Positions 43,801 to 56,500 are shown, counted from the first letter of the stretch. The stretch: 64,000 nt of DNA from Onchidella celtica (GCA_963931925.1 OZ007573.1:37108796-37172795), one strand, 5' to 3'. The notes: generated from the letters alone by a model not told the origin. Numbers and translations: made by a program.

Positions 43801-45406
43801 GTAAGTTAATTTTCTTGCTTATTAATGTCTTTTGTTTCTGAATGATGATATGATTAAACATATTTATATAGGAATAAAATTTAATGGCCTCATCATGAAG
43901 CTACACGTGCTTGAATTGCACTTGGCATCTTCGTACTGTGAAAGTGCGCCACGAATGCCAGTAAAGGATTTAGCCTACAACATTTGAAATACTTGTAAGT
44001 ATATAAAGTGTAGTATGCCAAGAAATTATGGCACATTTAGCAGGTTTTCCTTCCATTGCAGTTTAACTACCCCATTATTGCGTTGGGCACATCATTACTT
44101 AGTATCGATGACTATCTATAGATGATCTTGACATAGGGGTAGGGGTGAATTTAAAAATCAGAGTAATCAATACTAAGTAATCAAAATGCGTGTCACAATT
44201 TGGAGGGCTAAACTGCACTTTTACCACACTGGTAATGATTTAAATAAAATAAATATTGACATGCTGGTTTTTTGTTTAAATGTAGTTGTAAGAAATTCTA
44301 TTCTCAGAACGAAGTGCTTACTAACAGACTTCTGTGAATAGGACTTATTCACAGCATCGGCGATTGTCAGTAGGAGCCCATGGGTTCGATCCCATGCCGG
44401 AGCCTGTTGTTTTTTTTTCTGTTAAACCTGACAGTAACACTGCTCATTATTAAGAATCATTATTTTAATTTTTCTTTAAGGATTTTGCAGGATCGATGTC
44501 TTGGGGAATCTGATCATTACTGGTGCACTACAGATTACTTGGATTGTATTTATACCTGTTCATTTTATTTATTCTTGTTTCCTGAGGGGGACAGTTGCTA
44601 ATTTAGTACATGTACTTGGAAATAAAATGTAAATGGAATTTTGATATAAAAGAGCTCTTCCTAAATAAAAAGCACACAACCAAAAATCCATCTGCGAATA
44701 AGATCGATATCTTATCCGCATATATATGCGAATAAGCCTAGCTTTCTCCGAAACTCAAAGCAGATCTAAATCTAGTGCCCAACTTGCCAATGCATTTTCT
44801 AGCATCCATCACAGTCATCCTAATAATTTTAAAAATTTATGATTATCTCTAGAACAAGAAGCTAATGCAAATCCCTTAACAAAAATTATACAGTTCGGGA
44901 TTAAGACTTTAAACTTCCAATTTGTGTCATCAATGTAATTTTAATTAACGTCTTTCTTGATCCCTGTATTATAGTTATTAGTTACATCTAATTCACTTCT
45001 CATTTTCCACTGACATTTAATCCAAGGTATGGAACAGACAACATTTTTAGTAAACTTGGCTTTTATTATTTGAATCAATTGACCATGAACGTCTTTGTGC
45101 TTAATGTATCGTCATAGATAAATTCACTGGGCAGTGGCGCCGGCAGATCAGTGGAGGAGGTGAAAAAGAAATGGTGAAAACTTGTGTTGCAGACACGAGC
45201 GGACCTCACTAGGAGGAGAAATCCTGGGACTGTGACTGGTGAGCGTCTGCCTCACAAGGAATCTGCACATACTCAGTTTATGGCAGACATCATCACCAGC
45301 GACATTGAGCTGGTTGATGGCATTGGTGGGGGGGAACTGATTCAGGACAGATGTCATTATTTGATGAGTCAAATGATCAATATTGTTTAACTTTTGAATT
45401 CATAAA
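43801..45406. other. Intergenic, no gene seen
   Basis: AT-rich. A tRNA-like B box with flanking T-arm pairing (CATGGGTTCGATCCCATG, 44378-44395) is followed by a T run, but there is no A box or acceptor pairing. Sequence from 45180 leads into the mariner-type element and may be its decayed N-terminal part. Confidence 0.5.
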
Positions 45407-46063
45407 ATGATGACAGATGAGTGCCATGCCCACTTGTCGGGGGTTGTCAACAGTCAAAACTACCGGTACTGGGGAACTCATAATCCTGGAAATGCTGCAA
45501 CAGAACAAGTACCAAGATCAGTTCTCAAAGACACTATGTGGGTGGCGATGGGTTGGTATGGAATAATTGGCCCATACTTTTTTGAAGACGCCCAAGGACC
45601 CACATGTACGGTCAACCAGGAGAACTATCGTGAAATGATTCGCCAGTTCTACTTGCCTGAACTGCGAATCCAGTCTCGTCAAAGAAACTTGATTCAGATG
45701 AGAACCCAATGGTTCCAGCAGGATGGAGCCCCTCCCCATACAGCAAGGGAAACAAGGCGCTTCATCAATCAGCACTTTCAAAGGCGCTTCATCTCCCTCT
45801 ACGATGACGTCAAGTGGCCACCCTACTCACCTGATCTCACTCGACCAGACTTCTTCTTGTGGGGTTATCTCAAGGACAGAATCTACAGTAACCCAAGGCC
45901 TCAGAATCTCGATCAACTCAAGGAAAACATCCGACGTGAAATCCAAAACATTCCCCCAGAAACTTCAAAACGTGATGACAAACATGACAACGCGCCTGCA
46001 GACGTTCATCGGACAAAGAGGGGCTTACATCGAGCATGTTGTCTAAAACTGAAAATTGACTGA
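45407..46063 (+). pseudogene. mariner-type DDD/E transposase, C-terminal two thirds
   Basis: Starts within the catalytic domain. TDECHAHLSGVVNSQNYRYW carries the first Asp, WFQQDGAPPHTARETRRF the second, and PPYSPDLTRPDFFLWGYLKDR the third. The N-terminal helix-turn-helix region is missing. A frame change after IQNIPPE (about 45965) replaces the normal end; in the next frame VMTNMTTRLQTFIGQRGAYI can be read, ending at 46046. It therefore encodes no complete enzyme. Confidence 0.85.
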
Positions 46064-46187
46064 TTATGCCATACAAAACTTCAACATTTCAGCTAACTTT
46101 TGTGACATTTACATGTTCCGTATATCTATATTTTGGTTGTTCTATTAAACGTCGGAAGTAGGCACATTTTTTTGGGACACCCAGTAT
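45407..46187 (+). mobile_element. mariner/Tc1-type transposon, 5'-truncated
   Basis: The right end reads GGCACATTTTTTTGGGACACCCAG followed by TA; inverted, TACTGGGTGTCCCAAAAAAA is a typical mariner-type terminal repeat at a TA target. The transposase fills 45407-46063. I found no matching left end in the preceding 1.5 kb, so the copy is truncated or rearranged. Confidence 0.75.
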
Positions 46188-46767
46188 AATACAATATTAT
46201 AACACAAATTATAACATTTTGTTCCAATTTTGTACAACAATGATGACACAAATGTGGGGGTTTGGATGGCGCAGCTGGTAGGTTTTACACAGTTTCTTTC
46301 CTATCATTGTGTGAATTTTGTCTGTCATCTAGCTCTAGTCTTTTCTTGCGCCACATAGCTGTTATAAGTTATTGTGCTGGTGGGCCTCTCTTTTATTTTT
46401 TAAATTAAACTGGATGATACAAGGGTCACAAAAGCTAGTACCACCATGGTGATTACAAATGATAGTGTTTTGAAACAGTAGTTCCAAATTTCACAACTTT
46501 CCTTCATTAAATAAAAAAGATCAACAAGCAAAAAAAGAAAAAAAAGTCCACAGTAGAGATTCATAACAAAAAGACTACGTGACCACCAGTTTCTCGTCTA
46601 TTTTTACATTTTTTTGAAATAAAAAATTTTAATGGTCTTTTGATCAGGTTTTAACTCATTCCATAAATTTTATAAATCGTGTTGAAAGGTTATATTATAG
46701 CTCAGAAATTGGAAAAAAAAAATCTTTTTATTATTATCGAAAATACGACTTCTTTTAACATCCACTC
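46188..46767. other. Intergenic, no gene seen
   Basis: AT-rich with A and T runs near 46540-46740. Nothing recognised. Confidence 0.5.
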
Positions 46768-47008
46768 ACCTGTACTTCTTTTGTCTTTCTCTTTGCAGCA
46801 CTCTGTTTCTATCTATTTGCTCTTGTGTCTGCTCGGCGCGGAATTTCCGTATTCTTGCCGTTTCTGCCTTGCGATGGGCTGCATATGCATCCTCATCTAA
46901 TTTCAGTTCTGCCCGACGCTGCCTGAGGTATTCCTTTTTTGAAGGATCACTGAGAAGGAAAGGATATCCTGACAGTTCAGACACAAAGTGTGCTTGCTGG
47001 TCCCATCT
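46768..47008 (-). other. Candidate internal exon of an unknown basic, charged protein
   Basis: On the minus strand an acceptor (CATTTCTTTTAG) at 47009 and a GTGAGTGG donor at 46767 bound an 80-codon frame open throughout. It reads WDQQAHFVSELSGYPFLL, then a charged segment with YLRQRRAELKLDE and RIRKFRAEQTQEQIDRN, ending ERQKKYR. Such Arg/Glu-rich repeats occur near DNA-binding or coiled-coil regions of transposon proteins. I cannot name a family, and no neighbouring exon was identified. Confidence 0.4.
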
Positions 47009-47297
47009 AAAAGAAATGCCTGAGCATGAAAAAACTGAACTTAAAATTATCTGCATTGACAAAAGCTACTGTTTCACCGTCAAGCATCGAGAAACAGAAA
47101 GCTTTCCTTGCACCAAATGTATTCTCAGACAGGACAAAGGGTGCCCTACAAACTTACAGCTGCAGCAGAGATGGCTGCAAAGATACTGCTAAGTTCACTG
47201 GTATTGTTCTGGAACCGTGTACAGTACTAAATTATAAATCACCAGCTCAGCACATTCACCTCAGACACCCTGATAGAGAGCCCATCGACAACTGAGA

Positions 47298-47451
47298 AAA
47301 TGGCAAAAGAGGAAAAGAAATCCTAACCACATGGGCACAGCTTGGCTCTACAATGAGACCAGAAGGTCCTCGTTGCCACCAACTGACTTCAGATACGTCA
47401 AAAGCCCTGAGATGAATGTGCAAGGGTCTCCGTGCCTTGTTTGAATATTTG
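47298..47451. repeat. 154-bp segment, source or second copy of the LINE interruption
   Basis: Identical base for base, as far as I can compare, to 49913-50066 and in the same orientation. It begins AAATGGCAAAAGAGG and ends TTTGAATATTTG. On the plus strand it reads NGKRGKEILTTWAQLGSTM and, after one stop, MCKGLRALFEYL. It continues from an open frame at 47026-47295 (CSRDGCKDTAKFTGIVLE, HIHLRHPDREPID), so it may be an exon of an unidentified gene. Confidence 0.8.
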
Positions 47452-47716
47452 CTGACAACAAATGAGCCATACAAACATGAGTATGTTTGTCTGTTTGTTT
47501 TTTTTTAACAAGATGATTTAGAACATCATTTTGGACATTTCCTCAGATCTGCCGGTTACAACTACTATATTACAGTGAAGGAGGTCTTTGCAACCCACAG
47601 TATAGACAGAACAAAAACATGATCTCTTTAAACGAGAACATGGTCACTGATAACCCTCCAGATCACCAGCTGCTTTATGTGTAAAACCATTCAATGATGC
47701 TGATTTGCTGTTATTT

Positions 47717-47813
47717 ATGTGTACAATGAATGTTGCAGTCAGGAAAGTTTGAAGATGCCCGGAGATGTTACATTCAAATCCTGGACCTGTTGACCAGACA
47801 AACATTGTTTGAC
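47717..47813. repeat. Dispersed repeat, second copy
   Basis: Counterpart of 30602-30700. Lies just downstream (minus-strand sense) of the LINE ORF stop at 47922, so it might be LINE 3' UTR or flanking repeat. Confidence 0.55.
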
Positions 47814-47921
47814 ACTGATTTGCTGTTATTAGATGACATGCCAGAATGTCTGGACATTGGTGAATGGATATATGGCCTTTAGCGTCTTTACAGACGGTCT
47901 TAGCAGCTAGAATATTCACTT

Positions 47922-49912
47922 TCACTTTGACTGACAGCTTCTCTCGTGGCTTATTCTACCAATGTTTGACCCGAGAGTGCGATGGCAGTGATTGCAGGTC
48001 AGTCTTTTTGGTTCACTTTGGCGAGTGTTTTCATTCCGCCTCTGTCGTTTTGTCAGGTATGTTTCTTTTGCCTTGAAGTCTATTGCGAGCGTGCCACTGC
48101 GCAATTTTTGTCTCCATCTGCTTCGATCATTTGCAAGGTTCTCCCATTCATTGGGGTCGATGTTGAATGCTTTCATCGTGACCTTGCAAGTGTCTTTGAA
48201 TCGCAGATATGGCCTACCTCTGGGTCGGTTGCCAGTAGCAAGTTCCCCGTAGAGAATTTGTCTGGGGATGCGATCATTTTCCATACGGTGGAGATGTCCA
48301 AGCCACCGCAGTCTTTTTTTGCCTAGGAGAGCCTGAGTTGATGGAATGTTGGCTCGGCTCAGAACTTCGATATTTGAGATCCTGTCTTGCCACTTGATCT
48401 TGAGAATTTTGCGTAGGCAGCGCAGGTGGAAGGAGTTGAGGGATCTTTCATGTTTGGAGTAGGTGGTCCATGTCTCTGAGCCATACAGCAGGGTGCTTAG
48501 GACGCAAGTTTGGTACACGAGTACCTTTGTTTTGATGGTCAGCTTGCTATTGTTCCACACCCTTTTTGAGAGTTTGCCAAAAGCTGTGGCCGCCTTTCCT
48601 ATTCTGGCATTTATTTCAGTTGTTATGTCTGTGCTACCACTGGTGGTTGAGCCTAGGTAGCAGAATTTTCCCACTTGCTCCAGAGGAGAGCCATTCAGCA
48701 TGATTGGGTTGGGGTTTCTCAAGCCTTGTGTCAAAACTACAGTTTTTGAGACACTGATCTTTAGCATGAATTTGTCACAGGCTTTGGCAAGGCTATTGAT
48801 GAGAGCCTGGAGCGTGGTTTCATCGTGGGCCACGATTGCAGCATCATCTGCGAAGAGGAGCTCTTGTAACATAATATGCTCTGTACGAGATTTTGCTTTT
48901 AGTCTGGCAACATTAAAAATGGAGCCGTCCACTCTGGTGTTAATAAGTACTTCACCTGAACATTGACCAAAGGCATTCTTGAGTAGGGCTGCAAAATATA
49001 TACCAAATAAGGTAGGAGCAAGAACACATCCCTGCTTCACACCGCTGTTTACAGCAAATGAATTGGATGTGCAGCCCTCAAAGTTGACACATGCCCTCAT
49101 GTCAGTGTGGAAGGATGCAATAAGTTTTAGCAATGTTGGTGGACAGCCTATGGATTTAAGGACTGCATACAGGCCAGATCGGCTTACGGTGTCGAAAGCC
49201 TTTGTTAGGTCCACAAAGCATGTTATAAGCGGCCTGTTTTGTTCTTTACATTTTTCTTGGATTTGCCGAAGTGCAAATATCATGTCAATAGTTGATCGTT
49301 TGCTTCGAAAGCCACATTGTGTTTCTGGTAAGACTTTTTCCGCCAGTTGTTGAAGGCGGCAGAGGATGACGCGAGCAAAAGCCTTTCCAGTAATGCTGAG
49401 GAGGGATATGCCTCGATAGTTGTTGCAGTCGCCTTTGTCTCCTTTGTTCTTGTAAAGTGTGACAATTTTGGCGTCTCTCATATCATGTGGTATCACGCCT
49501 TCTTTCCAACACTGCAGTAACAGATTATACAGGTGTGGTAATAGTGGGCCTTTTAGGTCTTTTAATACCTCTGCAGGAATGTTGTCACTTCCTGTGGCTT
49601 TTCCAGCAGACAGGTGGTCGATTGCATTGGAAAGCTCGACTAAGGAAGGTTCAGCGTCAAGTTCGGCCATTATTGGCAGTTTTTGGAGGTGTTCCTCAAA
49701 ATCTGGTGGAATATTTTTCTCAGTTGAATACAACAGAGAGTAATGCTCTACCCACCTATTCAGTTGTTCATTTTTATCTGTGATGGGTTCACCATTTACA
49801 GACTTAAGTGGGGCGCTTTTGGTGATGATTGGCCCAAGAGCTACTTTCATCTGACTAAAGGCGGTTTTCATATCTCCCTTTTCATTTGCCTCTTGTATGC
49901 TGTTACACGGGG
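47922..49912 (-). pseudogene. LINE RT and zinc-finger part
   Basis: Open from 49912 (CNSIQEANEKGDMKT) to the stop at 47922, about 660 codons. The RT domain shows GKATGSDNIPAEV, KNKGDKGDCNNYRGISLL, CFVDLTKAFDTV, NSGVKQGCVLAPTLF and the catalytic LLFADDAAIV. The C-terminus has a zinc finger CNHCHRTLG...H...C, where the last ligand is Cys instead of the His of the first LINE. The first in-frame ATG is 49871. Coding is intact on this side of the interruption. Confidence 0.9.
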
Positions 49913-50066
49913 AAATGGCAAAAGAGGAAAAGAAATCCTAACCACATGGGCACAGCTTGGCTCTACAATGAGACCAGAAGGTCCTCGTTGCCACCAACTG
50001 ACTTCAGATACGTCAAAAGCCCTGAGATGAATGTGCAAGGGTCTCCGTGCCTTGTTTGAATATTTG
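49913..50066. repeat. 154-bp segment interrupting the LINE ORF
   Basis: Perfect copy of 47298-47451, lying 2.6 kb away on the other side of the RT domain. It falls between ANKYW and CNSIQEAN of the LINE protein and introduces a stop. There are no inverted ends and no convincing target duplication, which argues against an ordinary transposon. Confidence 0.85.
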
Positions 50067-51260
50067 TCCAGTATTTGTTGGCGCAACGTCTTACCTCCAG
50101 CTGAAGTTTAGCTTTTGCATTTTTCAAACAAGTTTTTGTACTCTGATTGCAATTTTTGTTATACTCATTGAAAGCAGATTTCTTTTGCTCAATGAGAGGT
50201 AGGAGAATTTCGCTGTTCTGGGCTACCCAGTCGTTGTTTGAAACTTTATGCTGTCCAAAAGACTTGATGGCACAGTCATGAATTTTTGAACTGAGAGTGT
50301 TCCATGTTTCATCTACCGAGTCACATTGGGTGACATTATCCATGCTTTCAGCAAATAACTTTTCAAATGACTTTCTATTTGATTCATCTCTGATTGCTGT
50401 TACATCGATCTTAGGGATTGAAGGGGCTTTTGATCTGTATATTTTCTTGGCCGAAATTTTGATTTTGCTGACTACCAGTGCATGGTTGGTGTCACAGTCA
50501 GCACTGTGGAGGGAACGAGTTATTTTTATACAGCCCAAACTCTTCCTCCTTGAGAGAATGAGATCTAATTGATGCCAATGGCCAGACCTGGGATGGCGCC
50601 ATGATGTTCTTTGGCATCTCTTAAGGTCAAAGTACGTGTTTGTAACAAATAATGAGTTTACGGAGCATAGCTCCAGAAGGCGCTGCCCGTTTTCGTTGAT
50701 GTTGCCAATGCCGAAGTGCCCAATGCACTTTGGCCATGCGGAGTGATCTGCTCCCACTCGAGCGTTAAAGTCACCCAGAATTAGCAGGCCTTCGGTGAGA
50801 GGGATGTTGTGGAGAGTCCTCTGCAATGCCTCGTAGAAAATGTCTTTGGTTTCGTCAGAGGAGGTAAGTGTTGGGGCATAGACACAGATAATGTTGGTAA
50901 AACCAGACCGGGTGTTCAGTCTGAGTGTCATGATGCGTTCTGACACTCCAATTGGAGTTGCGATCGAATTGATAAGGGAGTTTTTTACGGCGAAGCCCAC
51001 GCCGTGGATTCTCGGCTGTTCGCTGCTAAGGCCCTGCCAGAAGAAGGTGTAGTTTTCTTCTTTGACTGACCCGGAGTCGGGAAGTCGAGTTTCTTGAAGG
51101 GCAGCGATGTCGATGTTTAGTAGCTGAAGTTCTCGATCAATAATTTGGGATTTCCTGATGGAGTCAATATCAGTGAGATCTTGCTGTTGCAAGCCTGGGC
51201 GCATTGTTCTGACGTTCCAGGTACCAAGTTTTAGTATTTTTCTGTTTTTGCCAGGTGCAC
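50067..51260 (-). pseudogene. LINE endonuclease part
   Basis: Reads LGTWNVRTMRPG, LQETRLPDSG, GVGFAVKNS, YAPTLTSSDETKD, GDFNARVG and HWHQLDLIL, an APE endonuclease, then a linker to ANKYW where the 154-bp segment breaks the frame. The first in-frame ATG (51204) lies within WNVRTM; residues before it (KILKLGTW) belong to the domain but have no upstream ATG before a TAG at about 51287, so the true start is damaged or non-canonical. Confidence 0.85.
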
Positions 51261-51690
51261 ACTTTACGTCAGCTTTTTGACTTTTGGTCTAGCTCCAACC
51301 ACCTTATGAAGCAGGCTGACGTGGCGGAACAACACCCAACTGCCTGGGGGCTGCCCAGGTTACGGCGGGCGGTAGTTGATCAATGCAGCTGAAAAGCCGC
51401 TCCCACCGACAGAGGGGACCCCTGGCGCTCATCCGTACGCCAAATGGATTGAGCTTATCACCGGTAACTGCCACCTCCCGTGTTGTGCCCATCCGTAACG
51501 GATGGCTGGAGTGTCCTCTCCAAATCGGAAATGGGTGGGCTTATAGAGGAGAGACAGACGCTTGCCAAGCCCGAGCAAACGCCTCCTCGTTTTGCTGCCT
51601 TGCCTGGGCTATTTTTAAGAGATGGTGCTTTGCCCAGAGGCACCACCCCTCTCTCTGCCATTCTAGTTAAACCCAAGGGAGAGACCAGGT
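51261..51690 (-). other. Probable LINE 5' leader
   Basis: GC-richer sequence upstream of the LINE endonuclease, similar in position to the 930-base leader of the first LINE. Frames here on both strands show no domain. Confidence 0.4.
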
Positions 51691-52111
51691 CAATACATTT
51701 GGAACTAGTCCGGCTGCAGGAGATGCTGGAAGCCAGTTTGATGGTGAATGGATATGCAATGATAAAAAGATGTCCATTTTTTATATGGCAGGTTATATAG
51801 TCTCTAAACATAAAGCACTGGCCTGTGACACAAACAGCAACATTTTCTCTGAGGTTAAGGGATACTACGATGCCCTCAACAGTGGAGAGTTGTCATGCCC
51901 CATAGAGAGTTTTCTCTACTTTGTTTTGTTAGCATTTCACTTCTTCACCAAAAGCACAGAATCCTTTTGCAGGAGACGGTTGACAAATATATTATCCTTT
52001 CCAAGCATATTTTACCATGACTTGACTCTGCCAACCCCTGCAGTACAAAGAAAGAGTTGTCAACCTGCTGATGAAAAAGAAAACCTTAAAAATAGCCAGC
52101 AGCGACAATAA
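51691..52111 (+). other. Candidate exon of an unidentified protein, possibly a transposase C-terminus
   Basis: The frame 51770-52111 reads FYMAGYIVSKHKALACDT, GYYDALNSGELSCPIESF and ESFCRRRLTNILSF. An AGYI-sk--- C segment followed by a short GEL---E-F region resembles the C-terminal parts of P-element-like or THAP-type transposases, but the match is loose. It may be one gene with the plus-strand frame at 47026-47460, split by the LINE; this is conjecture. Confidence 0.3.
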
Positions 52112-52524
52112 AGAGGAACCAACAAATGCGGAGCCACAAAGAAAAATTACAAAGTTATCTTCAAAATAACATGTCAGCGCTTAGAGGTGAGACATTTTAA
52201 AATTTTGTATTTAATGTTTGCTTGTTTTTATCAGTTCTTTTTTTTTTAATCCATCCACTCCCTGCCCGCGTGGGTAGCATTCAAAATTCTGCATGACAAG
52301 TTGGTTTGTGTAATTATTTTTTCAGCCACACACAGTCTTTTGTACACCTGTCGCAACTGTCTGACAATCAATTTTTGTATATTGTCAGTAAAAGAAGCAA
52401 ACATTGAACTGTCAGCATTAGTTTAAATTTACCAGTTGTATCAAGATCTAGACCTATGAAATCTTTCTGAGTTTAACACAGTGACAATGGCATACCTACA
52501 CTCTCTCAACACCATACATACGCT

Positions 52525-52560
<36 letters not shown>

Positions 52561-53329
52561 CGGCTTGGTTCTACACGGCCCTACTGCACTTGTCTACTTC
52601 CGACACTGAGCCAGCCCACAAAAATTTGACCTTGTTAATCGGGGACTTTACCTGTTAATTGAGTTACTTACCTGTGGACAAATGATTGGAAATGTGTGTG
52701 TGGAATTCTCAGGTAGGCCTAGGTTGAATTACTGGGAATGTGAAGACAAACAGACTGCCATTTCACCCAGATTTGATAACCCGATCTTCTCTGTTTTGAA
52801 GATTATACTAGCACTGGCCCTGCTGTTGCCCATGATATAAAATGCTTATCACTGTCAATTCAGAGAGATTATAACAGATCAGCTTCACTTTGCATGCTTC
52901 TTTACTTTTACAAGCTAAAACGCCCGCTCTACGAACGATACGAAGGGCACATTTTGATATAAGCTGGGCAGGTCTAGATGAAGCCTTGCCAAGGGATAAA
53001 CCTGACTCCGCCTTCCTTTCATCCAATCCCAACCAGTTTCTCCTATCCATCCCATCTCTTTCTCCAGTCTCTCCCACTCCCCATTATCCTGTCGTCTCTA
53101 TCCCTCCTCCCCCCCCCCCAGCTATCTCCCTTATCTCCCTCCCCTCTCCATCCCCCCTTTCTCCTCAATACCAACCCCTTTCATCCATCTCCTCTTCCCT
53201 CTCCCTCTCTCCATGACAGATGCTCTAATGCCAGATGTGCTCACAGCTTGGGCAACTTGACAAAGCTGTTACAATTTTCAAAAGGCACTGCAACATTAAC
53301 TTCTTAAACAAACTGAACACATTTCATAC
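52112..53329. repeat. Intergenic with GA and CT microsatellites
   Basis: No gene seen. (GA)n at about 52521-52558; a C/T-rich stretch at about 53040-53215. Ends with the Harbinger target TTA at 53330. Confidence 0.6.
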
Positions 53330-53332
53330 TTA
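53330..53332. repeat. Harbinger target duplication TTA, left
   Basis: TTA repeated at 58161-58163; the preferred 3-bp TWA target of this superfamily. Confidence 0.85.
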
Positions 53333-53566
53333 GGGTAGAAATATAGTGGACCCGGACCCGGCCGTGCCTCGCCCGTCCGGGAGAAAAAGACCAATCCCTT
53401 TTGAAGATCACTGTGCACGGTTATAGGCTCGCACAGTTCACCCGGCCCGACCCGTGTGTTATGAGCCGTGTTTGCCCCGGTTGTGCAAGCCGGATTTTTT
53501 TCGGTAGTCCGGGTCAAGGGACTGAACTCCTATCACATTTCTGAACAATGTGTAGTTTTTTCAAAC

Positions 53567-56500
53567 ATGGACGACGAAAAACTCATCGCTTCTGTGAGGG
53601 CCAGATCGTTTATTTATACAAAGAGTGATAAAGATCATTCAAATAGAGACGTGCTCTCCGCTGCCTGGGAAAATATAGCAAGAGAAGTGGGAGAAAATGG
53701 TAAGTTCTTTCAGACATAACAATCTCTCTCTCTCTCTCTCTGTTTATTGAATGATATTTAAAAAGTTATAAATTTACATGTATGTACCTTTATTGGCAAT
53801 GTTTTACTGTGATTGAGAACATCCCTACCCCCTTCACACTCCAGTTTTATTATTATTCATACCATTTTTGTCATAAAATAATGTTTTTTCACCTCATTCC
53901 CCCGCTCTGTGCTGTGAAATATGATGTGTGTGAATGTGTATGTGTGTGCTGTATAAATGACATCATCGTAAGGCATATTTCGTTGTATTTTATGAGGACG
54001 AAATGAATTGTAGAAGTGACTTGAATTTAATTATTTTCACACGTTTGTGAACAAGTCAGTCTGCCAGGGAAGACTCCCCGTTGGAGACACGAAGTATGAC
54101 ATCAGTGTCGCGATGTGGGTTAGATGGGGAGAATTCGACTGACACTCTTTCGAGGTCCGCTCCCACAATCGACGAACACACAAAAAAAATACTTGCACTC
54201 TAAAAACTAAATAAATCAATTGCTTTGATTTTTAGCAGAACTGTAGGGCAGTTTAATTACATTACAGGAATTAATGTAACAAATATAATTATAAATATAA
54301 ATATCAATTCAAAGGCAACTGAATCTAACTAATGAAACTACAGCTTTCTATAAAGACTAACTTATTCACTCTAACTACTTGCAGGTCATATGAGTTAGAT
54401 GCCAAATAGAATCCGCGCACGTGGCGACGGATATAACAGTTTAAATTCTATTAATTCAATGAGACATGTTATGATATGGACATTTCCTCTAGACACGCCA
54501 TGGAGAATGCTTGTACAACCATGCGTTGTCTGGCGGTAGCTCTGAAACTGTCTTCAAAAGTAAGTAGAACGGTTCACTTTCATCATTACAAATTAGTATG
54601 GACTCTCACCATTAGGCCCTCACTGGGAGTGAGAGCGCTGGATGTAAACGCTGTGGGTTCATATCAAACCAAGTAGCTTAGGCTCTGGAGCTTTAAAACA
54701 TCACGCTCCTCACAATATGGACTGCTCAACTGCGTCTCTATGTCTCTCATCTGGCTGAGGACTATCGCCGTCCACCTCGTAAATGGATTGTCTACATGTG
54801 GCATCTATCTAAGCTCTGCACGGGTTTAAATACTAAAGCTATGTCTCGACCTTCCGTCCAGATTCATACATTTGATTGGTGCAGTCGCTTCATCTCAGCC
54901 TGCAATATTAATTTATGCTTGTCACGGCCTTGCACCAAATCAAGGTCAATTTTACCTAGACAAAATTTAACATGCGAAACATTAACTACTAAAATCTTCA
55001 AACCCCGTGCTTTCTACTCCTATGCACGAATTTCCGAACGCCAACTAAGCGTCTAAATAAACTACCTTTACTCGCCCCTTATCTATGTTAATCAAAATCA
55101 CGGGGTCGAGAACTGCTCTGTCATTCCTAGCTATACATTTATTCTGTCTCGCCCCTCCTTCTATCAGAAAAAAGGCGTTTCAAAACAAACTGTTCACGAG
55201 AACAGCTCAAGGACAAATTACGCTGGTTATAATCAACAAGATCGTAAAAATTAACTCACTGACGTCGTGACCTAGCACGGCATTTATGATCCTAATGTGA
55301 TCATGACAATCAGGGCATTCCGTACTGTCATTGCCTCATTCGGTGCTCGACAACTATCTCGTTGAAGTCCTCTCCACTGTGGGACGTCGCTGTCATTCTG
55401 AATTACATGAAGTTCTCTTCTGCATTCAGGTTCCTTGTCGTTGATGTAGTTGTGTAAAACGCAGATCGCTTTGACCATATCTATGGCAAAATTTGGTTCC
55501 ACTTCTATTGGTTTTCTCATTATGTGCCACATGCTGGAGAGCACACCAAAAGTACATTCAACTTGCCTCCGCGCTCTCGATAGCCTGTAATTAAAGATAC
55601 GTTTTTCATTGCTTAAAAATCGTCTTGGGAACGGCCTCATCAAGTTAGGCATCAAAGCAAATGCTTCATCACCGACAAACATGTACGGTAGCTCTATGCC
55701 TGTATTTGGGATTTTGGCTGGTTTAGGAACGTTCAATTTTTTTGTTTTTAACAATTTGAAAAATAAAGAATCTTGAAATATGCCTCCATCACTACAACTT
55801 CCAAAACCACCAACATCAATTACAAGAAATTTTCCGTTTGCATCCACAATTGCCAAGAGCACAATTGAATGGTGACTCTTGTAGTTGTAATATTGTGAAC
55901 CACAATGAAAAGGGGCCTTCAACTGCACATGTTTTCCATCGATTGCCCCTAGACACAAAGGAAAATTCCACCTTTGGAAAAACTCTTCTGCTGTCTTTGT
56001 CCACATGTTCTCATCCGGAGGAGGCAAGTGCAGTGGTTGAAGTTTCTTGAAAAGTACTTTGACAGTTTTTTTTATGATAACCCTGACTGTTGACGTGCCA
56101 AGTCTGAAGCGGAATGCCAGAGATCTAAATGAATCTCCAGTTGCCAAGAATCTGAAAACAAGAAGAGAAAAAATGAGTCATATAATCAAGCACATATACG
56201 AAAATATAGAAGACTAGTTGTCAGTATAAATGATTGCGTTGAGCGTTGTAAGACATAAATCATTCTCATTAGATACCTCTTTAACTCATTGATCTTCAAC
56301 TTTATAATTTCAGTTACCGCAGCGGACTGCAGGAAGAGATGGGCTACCGTGCGAGACCACTTTCGCAAGAAGCACAGGGAAATTACAACGACAATGTCTG
56401 GCCAAGCCGCAACAAAGAAGCGTAAATGGTATCTATACGATTTTTAAACATTTTTAGTACCATCATGTTCCACCAGAGCCACAAGCGGCAATCTGCAGCA

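Larger units (their letters stand above)
47922..51260 (-). mobile_element. Second LINE, interrupted
   Basis: Same type as the LINE at 15563-19855, in the same orientation, with an endonuclease part (51204-50067) and an RT part (49912-47922) that would be continuous without the 154-bp segment at 49913-50066. Element ends and target duplication could not be found. The 5' leader may extend to about 51690. It lies among unidentified exons on both strands. Confidence 0.85.

Noticed and set aside
44340..44410. Possible tRNA gene
   Set aside because: A T-arm/B-box (GGGTTCGATCCC) and a following T run exist, but no A box, anticodon arm or acceptor stem pairs with CCGGAGC; a SINE or tRNA remnant at most.
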